Below, in pieces: positions 1 to 6,798 of a DNA stretch of 11,127 bases. Location: positions 1 through 11,127 of the forward strand of contig DATMNB010000076.1 of assembly GCA_035569435.1 (NCBI GenBank). Reading direction: 5' to 3'. The translations under genes and the position numbers were made by a program. The notes under the pieces are model-generated. The model saw only the letters and a list, made by a program, of their open reading frames with translations. It searched no databases and had not been told where the DNA came from. Each line of letters opens with the position of its first letter. Within the stretch, counting starts at the first letter, position 1. The DNA comes from DASRDS01 sp035569435 (GTDB taxonomy: Bacteria; Gemmatimonadota; Gemmatimonadetes; Gemmatimonadales; Gemmatimonadaceae).

Positions 1-1937
1 GGCTTGAGGTCGGCGAGGATCTCGATGTTGTTGGGGCCTTTGGGGTCGGTGCCATCATCGGGGCGGCCGAGCTGCGTGACGATCTGGGTGACCTCCGGAT
101 ACGAGAGGAGCGTGTTCCGGATCTGGCGCTCGTACGTCTTGCTCTGGTCGATCGAGATGCCGACGGGCATGGTGACGGTCAGCCAGATGTTGCCTTCGTC
201 CAACTCCGGGATGAACTCGGTGCCGAGCGTGGAGCCCAGGGCGAGCGCGATGACGAGGCCGGTCACGGCGATCGCGATGACCACCCGCCCGTTCTCCAGG
301 GACCATTGGAGCAAGGGCGTGAAGTAGCGATGCAACGCGCGGGTGGCGCGGGTTTCCTGCGCCTCGACGCCGCCGGGCTTGGGGCGGATCAGGAAACTGG
401 CGAGGACCGGGATCAGCGTTAGCGACAGCAGCAGGGAGCCGAGCAGGGTGAACGTCAGCGTGTAGGCCATCGGCGAGAAAATGCGCCGCTCGACCCGCTG
501 GAAGGTGAAGATCGGGATGAAGGCGGTGACGACGCAGCAGACGGAGAAGAGCATGGGGTGCCCCATCGCCTCCGTCACGTTTGCGATGAGGTTCCGCTTC
601 TCGACGTCGGCGCGGTGGGCAAAGTCCACGTGCTCCCCCGCCCCCTCGTATCCGGCGGCGTGCTCGGCTCTCAGCTGCTCGGCGGTGGGCGGCGGCGAGA
701 GCGCCATGCGGACCACGTACGCCTCGACCATCACGACCGCGGCATCGACGATGAGGCCAAAGTCGACGGCGCCGAGCGAGATCAGGTTGGCGTCGATGTG
801 CCGCAGGTCCATCAGGGTGAACGCGATCAGGAGCGAGAACGGAATGACCGTGGCCACGACCAGGGCGCTCCGGAGATCGCCCAGGAAGATGAGCAGGATG
901 ATGATCACCAGCGTGGCGCCGGTGGCCAGGTTCTCTCTGACGGTGCTGACCGTGTGGGTGACGAGGTCGGAGCGATTGTAGAACGCCTTGAGTTGGACGC
1001 CTTTCGGAAGCCGGAAGGTGTTCAGCTGCTCGGTCATCGCCTTCACGCGGTTGACGACGTTGACGGCGTTCTCGCCTTTGCGCAGGAGGACGATGCCTTC
1101 CACGACGTCGTCGGCCGAGTCCTTGGCGACGATGCCCTCGCGCGGGGCGCCGCCGATGTGGGTCACGCCGATGTCGGAGACGCGGACCGGCGTGCCGTTC
1201 CGCGTCGTGACGGTGACCCCTTCGATATCGGCGATCGAGGCGAACACGCCGACGCCGCGGATGACCTGGCGCTCGTAGCCGTGGAGGAGATAGCCGCCGC
1301 CCGCGTTGGCGTTGGCATTGGCGACGGCCTGCTCGACCTGGGGGAGGCTCACGCCGTAGGCGAGCATCCGCGCCGGGTCGACGTCGATCTGATACTGCTT
1401 TTCCTGTCCGCCAAACGAGACGACGTCGGCGACGCCGGGGACGGACCGATAGGCCGGATCGATGACCCACTCGTCGATGGCCTTGATCTCGGTCAGCGGA
1501 AGGTTGCTGCGGATCGTGTAGCGGTAGATCTCGCTGAGCGAGTTGGTGAGAGGCTGCATCGACGGCTGCAGGCCGTTGGGCAGCGTCACTTGTTGGAGGC
1601 GCTCCAGCGTCTGCTGCCGGGCGAAGTACTCGTCGGTGCCGTCCTGGAACGTCATCACGATGTCCGACAGCCCGAACATCGAGATCGACCGGATGTCGGT
1701 CAGGTTGGGAATGCCGTTCAGGATCCGCTCAATGGGCAGGCTGACGAGTCGCTCGGTCTCCTCGGCGGCGTGGCCTTCCCAGAGGGTGATGATCTCGACG
1801 TGCACGTCCTCGACGTCGGGGAACGCCTCGACGTCGAGGGCCAGATACGAGCGGACGCCGAGGACCGCCAGGAGGGCCGCGGCGCCCAAGATGAGGAGGC
1901 GCTGGCGGAGGGCGAAACGAATGAGGCGGCGCAGCAC
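1..1937 (-). CDS. czcA-like: CzcA/CusA-family heavy-metal efflux RND permease (N-terminal part; runs off the left edge)
   Basis: Inner-membrane, proton-driven pump of a tripartite metal efflux complex. A frame with no stop runs from GTG at 1937 to the edge, giving 645 codons of an expected roughly 1020-1070. Seen: TM1 about residues 12-29; first periplasmic porter domain about 30-337; TM2-TM6 about 338-517; TM7 about 550-570; then the start of the second periplasmic domain, with a GRPDDGTDPKGP motif typical of the family. TM4 carries D392, D398 and E405, the same spacing as D402, D408 and E415 that are needed for transport in Cupriavidus CzcA (established, from memory). The DFGLIVDAAV motif resembles the CzcA/CnrA groups more than the AIGAMVDAA form of CusA/SilA, so divalent cations (Zn, Co, Cd, Ni) are favoured by inference. 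GTG was chosen because AGGAG lies 10 bases upstream and the protein then begins VLRRLIRFALRQR, as in relatives. It is the third gene of the operon, 13 bases after the adaptor. Confidence 0.93.
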   Translation of the reverse strand, partial: MLRRLIRFALRQRLLILGAAALLAVLGVRSYLALDVEAFPDVEDVHVEIITLWEGHAAEETERLVSLPIERILNGIPNLTDIRSISMFGLSDIVMTFQDGTDEYFARQQTLERLQQVTLPNGLQPSMQPLTNSLSEIYRYTIRSNLPLTEIKAIDEWVIDPAYRSVPGVADVVSFGGQEKQYQIDVDPARMLAYGVSLPQVEQAVANANANAGGGYLLHGYERQVIRGVGVFASIADIEGVTVTTRNGTPVRVSDIGVTHIGGAPREGIVAKDSADDVVEGIVLLRKGENAVNVVNRVKAMTEQLNTFRLPKGVQLKAFYNRSDLVTHTVSTVRENLATGATLVIIILLIFLGDLRSALVVATVIPFSLLIAFTLMDLRHIDANLISLGAVDFGLIVDAAVVMVEAYVVRMALSPPPTAEQLRAEHAAGYEGAGEHVDFAHRADVEKRNLIANVTEAMGHPMLFSVCCVVTAFIPIFTFQRVERRIFSPMAYTLTFTLLGSLLLSLTLIPVLASFLIRPKPGGVEAQETRATRALHRYFTPLLQWSLENGRVVIAIAVTGLVIALALGSTLGTEFIPELDEGNIWLTVTMPVGISIDQSKTYERQIRNTLLSYPEVTQIVTQLGRPDDGTDPKGPNNIEILADLK

Positions 1938-1947
1938 GGCCGGCGGT

Positions 1948-1952
1948 CTCCT
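1948..1952 (-). promoter_or_regulatory. Ribosome binding site for the CzcA-like gene, overlapping the preceding stop
   Basis: On the minus strand TAGGAG contains both the TAG stop of the adaptor gene (1953-1951) and an AGGAG Shine-Dalgarno sequence (1952-1948). Ten bases separate it from the GTG at 1937. The overlap supports co-translation of adaptor and pump and decides the GTG start. Confidence 0.65.
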
Positions 1953-3090
1953 ACGAGCCCTGCGTCAGACGGCCTTGCAGCAGGATGCTGCCGCGCGTCA
2001 CCACGAGGTCGCCGGGTTGCAGGCCGTCGCTGATGGCCGCCATGTCGCCATCGTCGCTCGTCACGGTGACTGGGCGGCGGGCAAAGCGGTTGGTGCCGAT
2101 CTGGACGAACACTACCGTCTCAGGCCCGGACGTGACGAGGGCCGTGACGGGCACGGTGGGGATGTGGGAGCTGTCGGCGGCGTAGAGCCGGACCTCGCCA
2201 AACGTCTGGGCGCGGAGCTGGCGGCCGGGGTTGTCGAGGACCGCGCGCACGATGGCCGTGCGTGTGGTGGAGTCCAGCGCGCCGCCGACGTAGGTCACCA
2301 CGGCATCGTAGCGCCGGTCGGGCGTGGCTTGCGTGGTGAAGACGATGTGCTGGCCGCGGTGCACCTGGTTGAGGTTCTGCTGATACGCCTGGGCGGTGAG
2401 CCAGAGGGTCTCGAGCGAGGAGATCGTGAACAGGGTGGCGGGGCCGTTGGCGACGACTTCCTGGCCGGGGTTGGCCTGGCGGTCGACGATCTCACCGCCG
2501 AGTGGCGCCTTGAGGATGAAGTCGCCCTCGATGCTCTCGCCGGCGCCGAGTTGGCGGACGCGTTGATCGGCGCGGTTGAGTTCGGCCTTATCCGATTCTG
2601 CTTGGGCCTGGGCCTGCTGGAGGTCCTTGAGGGCGATGACCTTGTGGACGTACAGGCTTTCGGCGCGGACGAGGGCCGTGGACGATTGCTGGCTCGCGGC
2701 GACGGCTTTGGCGCGGTCGCTCTGAGACTGGGCCAGATCGCTGGAGATGATGTGGGCCAGGGCCTGGCCCGCGCGCACGAGGTCGCCCGGTTGGGCGTCG
2801 AGCGTGCGGATGCGTCCCGCCACCGGCGAGAGGACGCGGACGGTCTTGTTCTCGTCGAGCAGGAGCTGCGCCGGGAGTGTGGCGACGACGCGCTGCGTGC
2901 GGACGCGCACGGTGTCGACCGAGATCTGGGTCATCTCGGGCGGCTCGAGTTGGACGACGCCGGGCGGGAGCGCCGCGGTCGTGGATTTGGTGGCTGGCGT
3001 GTCGGCCGATGCGCCTTTGTTGCACGCGACACTTACCAGGCACGGTGCGACGAGGCAGGTGACAGCGGCGAGCGCACGTCCAAGCGTCAT
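1951..3090 (-). CDS. czcB-like: RND periplasmic adaptor (membrane fusion protein), CzcB/CusB type, probable lipoprotein
   Basis: Links the inner-membrane pump to the outer-membrane channel. The protein is 379 residues. Seen: an N-terminal hydrophobic signal ending LVSVAC with C23 as a probable lipidation site (Ser at -3 is atypical, so lipidation is likely but not certain). A Thr/Ala/Pro linker follows. The first half of the lipoyl/barrel-sandwich domain is at about 84-115 (SPVAGRIRTLDAQPGDLVRAG), an Ala/Gln/Asp-rich alpha-hairpin at about 118-182, the second lipoyl half at about 190-222 (KAPLGGEIVDRQANPGQEV), a beta-barrel at about 227-300, and a membrane-proximal domain at 310-379. No His- or Met-rich metal-binding N-terminus like those of some CzcB/CusB proteins is visible. 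The start at 3090 was preferred over an in-frame upstream ATG at 3159: it puts the signal peptide at the N-terminus, and its ATGA overlaps the stop of the preceding gene. Confidence 0.93.
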   Translation of the reverse strand: MTLGRALAAVTCLVAPCLVSVACNKGASADTPATKSTTAALPPGVVQLEPPEMTQISVDTVRVRTQRVVATLPAQLLLDENKTVRVLSPVAGRIRTLDAQPGDLVRAGQALAHIISSDLAQSQSDRAKAVAASQQSSTALVRAESLYVHKVIALKDLQQAQAQAESDKAELNRADQRVRQLGAGESIEGDFILKAPLGGEIVDRQANPGQEVVANGPATLFTISSLETLWLTAQAYQQNLNQVHRGQHIVFTTQATPDRRYDAVVTYVGGALDSTTRTAIVRAVLDNPGRQLRAQTFGEVRLYAADSSHIPTVPVTALVTSGPETVVFVQIGTNRFARRPVTVTSDDGDMAAISDGLQPGDLVVTRGSILLQGRLTQGS

Positions 3091-4358
3091 TGGGGCGATG
3101 CCTCGTCGGGGACCAAGTCGCGCCCGACCGCACGGTCGAGAGAGAAGGCGGCGACCCAATAGTCGTGCACGGCGGTGAAGTATTCGGTCCGAATGTCCTG
3201 GTTGGTGCGGATGGCGTCCAGGAGGTCGAGTAGAGAGATTGCGCCACGGCCGTAGGCATAGCGGGCGCGCTCGACGGCCTGCTGGGTCTTCTCAAGCAAG
3301 CCCCCTTGGTAGCGGCGGGCAAGCAGGGTCGCCGAGCGGAGGGAGTCGGCGGCTTGGATGACATCGCTCAGGGCTTGGCGCTTGGTTTCGATGTCGTTGA
3401 CCTTGGCGACGGCGACGCCGGCCTTGGCCTTCTCGCGCTCCCCGCCGTACTGGTTGAGGAGCGGGACGGGCATGGTGATCCCCAACGTGAAGTGCGAGCT
3501 GTGGCCAAAGGGGAAGTCCACCTGATACGGCTGCGTGGGCTGCCACGTCAGGGTGAAGTTCGGGATCGGAAGGAGAAGCCACGAGGTCTGCTCGCGGAGG
3601 GCCCGGCTCTGGTCGAGCTGCTGGTCGGCGCTCTTGATGTCGGGGCGTGCGGACTCGGCAACGAGGAGCAGACTGTCGGGGCGGTCGGCGGGGACGCCGA
3701 CGGTCTCGAAGCGGAGGCTCCCGTGCACGGGGAATGCCGTATCGGGTTTGGGGATGCCCATGAGGAGTTGCAGCCCGAGCCGCGCCGAGCGCACGGCGGC
3801 TTGGGCGCGGGCGACGTTGGCGTCGGCGCGGGCGAGGTTCAACTCGCTGGTGACGACGTCGGCTTCCGGGGCGTCGCCGTTGCGGAGTCGCGCGGAGTCG
3901 GCGGCGAGCAGTTGCGTGAAGATCGTGCGGGTGTCGACGGCGACGGAATCGAGCGCTTCGGCGAGGAGGAGGTCGAAGAAGGCCTGGCGCACGGTGAAGA
4001 CCACTGTGCGTTGCGTGTCGTAGAGCGAGTAGCGCGTGGCGCTCAACCCGAGCTGGGCGGCCTTGATGCGATAATGGCGGTTGGGGCCCAGGTCGATGTC
4101 ATCGGACAAGCCGTACTGGAAGGGGACGCCTGGGATGACCGATGCGGACGGGTTCTCGAATTCGTGGGCGATGCGCTTCTCGGCGTGGGCCGAGTCGACG
4201 TGGAGGCGGGCGGTGACGATGGTGGGGTTCTTGGCGACGGCAAAGGCCACAACGTCGTGAAGCGTCGGGGTGGATGGTAAGACAGGACCCTGGGACTGCG
4301 CGATCGCGACGGCGGGCGCGACGCAGGCGGCCAGGATCGTGAGACGCAGAGGGGTCAC
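3087..4358 (-). CDS. czcC-like: Outer-membrane efflux channel, TolC/CzcC-CusC family
   Basis: Outer-membrane factor forming the exit duct of the tripartite pump; first gene of the operon. The protein is 423 residues from GTG at 4358. Seen: signal peptide 1-20 with an AIA/QS signal peptidase I site, and no lipobox cysteine; first OEP repeat about 31-200 with long heptad-like helices (DSARLRNGDAPEADVVTSEL); second repeat about 230-415, including beta-strand stretches around 266-300 (NFTLTW, HFTLGITMPVP) and the RGAISLLDLLDA motif. The frame stays open upstream to 4529, but that extra N-terminus would put 57 polar residues before the signal peptide, so GTG 4358 is preferred. No good Shine-Dalgarno sequence is visible before it, which leaves the exact start somewhat uncertain. 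Its TGA overlaps the adaptor ATG. Confidence 0.92.
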   Translation of the reverse strand: MTPLRLTILAACVAPAVAIAQSQGPVLPSTPTLHDVVAFAVAKNPTIVTARLHVDSAHAEKRIAHEFENPSASVIPGVPFQYGLSDDIDLGPNRHYRIKAAQLGLSATRYSLYDTQRTVVFTVRQAFFDLLLAEALDSVAVDTRTIFTQLLAADSARLRNGDAPEADVVTSELNLARADANVARAQAAVRSARLGLQLLMGIPKPDTAFPVHGSLRFETVGVPADRPDSLLLVAESARPDIKSADQQLDQSRALREQTSWLLLPIPNFTLTWQPTQPYQVDFPFGHSSHFTLGITMPVPLLNQYGGEREKAKAGVAVAKVNDIETKRQALSDVIQAADSLRSATLLARRYQGGLLEKTQQAVERARYAYGRGAISLLDLLDAIRTNQDIRTEYFTAVHDYWVAAFSLDRAVGRDLVPDEASPQ

Positions 4359-4456
4359 GGCGCTAGAAGGTAGGGCACATCGGGTCGCCGGGGTGTAAAT
4401 AAAGAGACAAATTTGTAGGTTGCCTCGTCTGTGTCGGGGACTCATTGGAGAGCATA
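4359..4456. promoter_or_regulatory. Divergent intergenic region with AT-rich core and perfect 10-base palindrome
   Basis: This 98-base gap separates the leftward metal-efflux operon from the rightward DUF4412-type gene. It must hold the promoter of the operon and probably that of the other gene. It contains an AT-rich island at about 4394-4417, in contrast to the GC-rich surroundings, with the perfect palindrome ACAAATTTGT at 4407-4416. Convincing -35/-10 pairs cannot be assigned by eye. A role of the palindrome as operator is inference. Confidence 0.45.
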
Positions 4457-5113
4457 ATGGATCGTCGTCTGCACGTTTTGCTAGTTGCGCTCCTCGCAGT
4501 GGCTGGGCCGGCCGGGGCCCAGGGGTCATTCGAGGGGGCGGTGACGTATCAGTTGACCGGGAGTACCGGGAAGCCGATCACGATGGTGTACCAGACCAAG
4601 GGCACCAAGGTCCGCATGGACATCGGCGGCGGCGACGGCATGGACGCGTCCCAGCCGGCGCTGATCTATGACCAGACGAGCCGGATGGTGATGGCGATGG
4701 TCGTCAGCGCGCACATGTACGTGGCTACGTCGCTGGACTCGCTGGCCAAGTCGTCAGAGCAAACCAAGCCCACGGTCAAGGCGACGGGGACACACGAGAC
4801 GATCGCTGGGATTGCGTGCGACAACTACCTCGTGACCAACGGTGACCACCAGGGCACGGTGTGCGCGGCGCACGGCATGGGGAATTTCTTTCTGCCGCGG
4901 CAGGGCGCGGGGATGGGGTTCGAGACGGTGACGCTGGCGAACGGGTTCTTTCCGCTCAAGGTCAGCTCGGTGCACGCGGGGCAGTCGAGTGTCGACATGG
5001 TCGCGACACGGGTGGAGCGGCGGGCCGTGGATCCGTCGGTGTTCGTGGTGCCCGCGGACTACAAGCAGCTCGATGCCAAGGCGGTAGGGATTACGCCGGA
5101 CCAGCGGCAGTAG
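4457..5113 (+). CDS. Secreted DUF4412-type protein of unknown function
   Basis: The protein is 218 residues and is exported by a signal peptide: MDRRLHVLLVALLAVAGPAGA with cleavage predicted after AGA (residue 21). The mature part begins QGSFEGAVTYQLTG and continues with KGTKVRMDIGGG, a Met-rich segment (M77, M79, M81, M87), THETIAGIACDNYLV and GTVCAAHGMGNFF. This order matches DUF4412 proteins as I remember the family, whose function is not established. Two cysteines, C121 and C136, could form a disulfide outside the cytoplasm. The ATG at 4457 was chosen over an in-frame TTG at 4445 because GGAGAG (4447-4452) lies 4 bases upstream of it. The gene is divergent from the metal-efflux operon. 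Its last 23 bases overlap the end of the convergent reductase gene. Confidence 0.82.
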   Translation: MDRRLHVLLVALLAVAGPAGAQGSFEGAVTYQLTGSTGKPITMVYQTKGTKVRMDIGGGDGMDASQPALIYDQTSRMVMAMVVSAHMYVATSLDSLAKSSEQTKPTVKATGTHETIAGIACDNYLVTNGDHQGTVCAAHGMGNFFLPRQGAGMGFETVTLANGFFPLKVSSVHAGQSSVDMVATRVERRAVDPSVFVVPADYKQLDAKAVGITPDQRQ

Positions 5114-6044
5114 GAACACTCGCAGGGGCACCAGTCGGGCTGAGCGCGGCCACGGCGGTGTCGTGCACCGGCGTCTCGACGCCGGCCGCGCGGGCCAGGC
5201 GGGAGACGGTGCCGCTCAGGAGATCGAGCTCGGTGGGGCCGCCGCGCTCGAGGTCCAATAGGAAGCTTGGCTTGGTTGTGGGCGCCGTGGCGTCGATGCT
5301 CTTGAGGACGCGGTCGACCTCATCGGGGCGGACCGGGATCCCTTTGGCGATGGCGAGGGCGACGACTTCGCGGGTGGCGCGCTCGATGAGGAGGCGGCCC
5401 AATGGGGCTTCGCGGACGCCGCCAACGGCGCGGCGGGCGAGGCCGCAGGTGGCGGCCATTGGGGCGATGAAGAAGAACTTGCGCCATAGCTCGACGGCGA
5501 TCGTGTCGCTCACCGTGGCGTCGACGCCGCCGTCGCGGAAATCGGAGGCGACCTGCCAGGTGCGGGGGTTGTCGTGGAGGGCGGGGTCGAGCTCTCCGAC
5601 GACGATGCGGACGAACGGGCTCGTGCGCTCGATGAGGCCTGGGGCGGTCCGGGCGGCGGAGATGTAGGTCGTGCCGGCGACGATCGACTCGCGGGGGACG
5701 CCGAGGGCGATGAGGCGGTCGGCGGTGTCGACGCCGTTGAGCAATGGGACGATCGTCTCGCCGCGGGCGGCTGCGGCGTTGAGCGTGGAGGCGATGTCGG
5801 GGAGGGAGTAGCTCTTGACGGCGACGATGATGTTATCGGTGTCGGCGAGACTGGCCGGGTCGTCGCTGGCGTGGACATCGACGGTGAACTGTTCCGTCGG
5901 GGTGCGGACGGCGAGGCCGCCCTGGCGGCGGATGGCGTCGAGATGGGGGCCGCGGGCCAGCAGGTGCACGATGTGGCCGCCCCGCGCGAGGGCAGCGGCG
6001 TAGTATCCTCCCACGCCGCCGGCGCCGATTACGCCGTAGCGCAT
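5091..6044 (-). CDS. PanE/ApbA-like NADP-dependent reductase (ketopantoate reductase family)
   Basis: A cytoplasmic oxidoreductase of 317 residues. Family members reduce 2-dehydropantoate to pantoate for coenzyme A synthesis, but many paralogues act on other 2-oxo acids. Seen: Rossmann nucleotide-binding motif GAGGVGG at 7-13; KSY at 77-79; LLNGVD with N103, equivalent to E. coli N98; the C-terminal helical domain with K189 (WRKF), S260 and E272 (RGGPTELD), equivalent to E. coli K176, S244 and E256. The two asparagines at K+4 and K+8 of classical PanE are replaced by I193 and A197, so assignment as true ketopantoate reductase is doubtful. The start MRYGVIGAGG fits the family exactly. It lies 4 bases after the CoxG-like gene, which suggests co-transcription and translational coupling. 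Its last 23 bases overlap the opposite DUF4412-type gene. Confidence 0.88.
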   Translation of the reverse strand: MRYGVIGAGGVGGYYAAALARGGHIVHLLARGPHLDAIRRQGGLAVRTPTEQFTVDVHASDDPASLADTDNIIVAVKSYSLPDIASTLNAAAARGETIVPLLNGVDTADRLIALGVPRESIVAGTTYISAARTAPGLIERTSPFVRIVVGELDPALHDNPRTWQVASDFRDGGVDATVSDTIAVELWRKFFFIAPMAATCGLARRAVGGVREAPLGRLLIERATREVVALAIAKGIPVRPDEVDRVLKSIDATAPTTKPSFLLDLERGGPTELDLLSGTVSRLARAAGVETPVHDTAVAALSPTGAPASVPTAAGPA

Positions 6045-6048
6045 GCGG

Positions 6049-6732
6049 TCAGCCGTCGCGCTTGTCGCGCCGGGTGGAGAGCCAGCCGCGGACGGCGTCG
6101 AGCGCCGAGGCGGGGTCTTGGGGCTCGATGGGGGCCTCCGCGGCGGGGGCGGCGGGTGACGGGACCGTCGGACTGGTGATCGGGGTCGCGGGGCGGACGG
6201 GCGTCTGGGTCGACGGCCGGGTGGGGCGGTAGGCCGGCATCGTGCCGGTGGTGGCGAGGGAGGGGACGGCCGCGTGCGGCGAGGACGGTGTCACGCCGGG
6301 CAGCGTCTTGGTCACCGTGGGGACCGGGCCGGCGAGGCGGGTGCGCAGGGTCTCGGTGAAGGCGCGGATCGTCGCGGTGGGGATCGACTTGATGCTGCTG
6401 TCGATCAGATCGATGTCGCCCTCCAGCTCCAGCGTCGTGGCGCCGTCGGGGCGCGCGCGGAGCGAGAGGGTCAGGGACGCCGCGGCGGACGGGCCGGTGG
6501 CGGCGCGGGCGGCGGCGATCAGGCGGAGGGCGCGCGTGGTGTCGTTGCGGTCGGCGACGCGGGCGCTGGCGTTGTAGGCACCCAGGCGAGCCAGCACCGA
6601 GCGAGGCTCGGGGCAGCTGATCAGCTCCGCCCCGGGCACGCAGGTGGCAAGGACGCTCAAGTTGGTCAGGATCTCCCACGCGCGGTCAATGGGCGCGTGG
6701 ACCGTCACCGTCTCGTCGATGCGGGTTGCCAT
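6049..6732 (-). CDS. CoxG-like SRPBCC-domain protein with Pro/Thr/Ala-rich tail
   Basis: The protein is 227 residues. Residues 1-135 form an SRPBCC/START-like ligand-binding fold of the CoxG (carbon monoxide dehydrogenase subunit G) group: RIDETVTVHAPIDRAWEIL at the N-terminus, the conserved CVPGAE at 31-36, a beta-rich centre, then GDIDLIDSSIKSIPTATIR and a closing amphipathic helix (RAFTETLRTRL). Residues about 136-206 are a low-complexity Pro/Thr/Ala linker. The last 20 residues (LDAVRGWLSTRRDKRDG) look like a short basic amphipathic helix that could touch a membrane or a partner. CoxG proteins work with aerobic CO dehydrogenase and bind a hydrophobic ligand such as quinone (from memory), but no coxMSL genes are in the window. 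ATG 6732 is preferred to TTG 6741. No strong Shine-Dalgarno sequence is visible. It is the first gene of a pair with the PanE-like reductase and is divergent from the AraC regulator. Confidence 0.82.
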   Translation of the reverse strand: MATRIDETVTVHAPIDRAWEILTNLSVLATCVPGAELISCPEPRSVLARLGAYNASARVADRNDTTRALRLIAAARAATGPSAAASLTLSLRARPDGATTLELEGDIDLIDSSIKSIPTATIRAFTETLRTRLAGPVPTVTKTLPGVTPSSPHAAVPSLATTGTMPAYRPTRPSTQTPVRPATPITSPTVPSPAAPAAEAPIEPQDPASALDAVRGWLSTRRDKRDG

Positions 6733-6745
6733 TGTCCACAATTGT
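6731..6745. promoter_or_regulatory. Overlapping inverted repeats at the CoxG-like start codon
   Basis: ATTGT-CC-ACAAT (6731-6742) is a perfect 5-base inverted repeat with a 2-base spacer. It shares its right arm with the palindrome ACAATTGT (6738-6745). The site lies between the divergent CoxG-like and AraC genes and touches the CoxG-like ATG (6732-6730), so a bound protein would be expected to block expression of that pair. This regulatory role is inference; the symmetry is directly visible. Confidence 0.35.
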
Positions 6746-6798
6746 AAGGGCTAACAGCGCCGGAACCAACCGCACGAATCGTCGATTTCTAGGTTTCC

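Noticed and set aside
55..1470. Minus-strand open frame of 471 codons
   Set aside because: Lies in a different frame of the same strand as the CzcA-like gene. Its translation is Arg/Pro/His-rich nonsense, while the true frame gives clear RND transmembrane helices and motifs.
558..2033. Plus-strand open frame of 491 codons
   Set aside because: Antisense to the CzcA-like pump gene. The translation is low-complexity Asp/Val/Gly/Arg with no recognisable family.
1543..3162. Plus-strand open frame of 539 codons opposite the adaptor and pump genes
   Set aside because: It is antisense to the well-supported adaptor and CzcA-like genes. Its translation is rich in Arg, Gly, Asp and Ala with no domain, as expected for a shadow frame in GC-rich DNA.
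3306..4280. Plus-strand open frame of 324 codons
   Set aside because: Antisense to the TolC-family gene, Gly/Val/Asp-rich, and without a family match.
6049..6732. A carbon monoxide dehydrogenase (cox) locus
   Set aside because: Only a CoxG-like SRPBCC protein is present. No coxM, coxS, coxL or maturation genes are seen, so CO oxidation cannot be claimed from this window.
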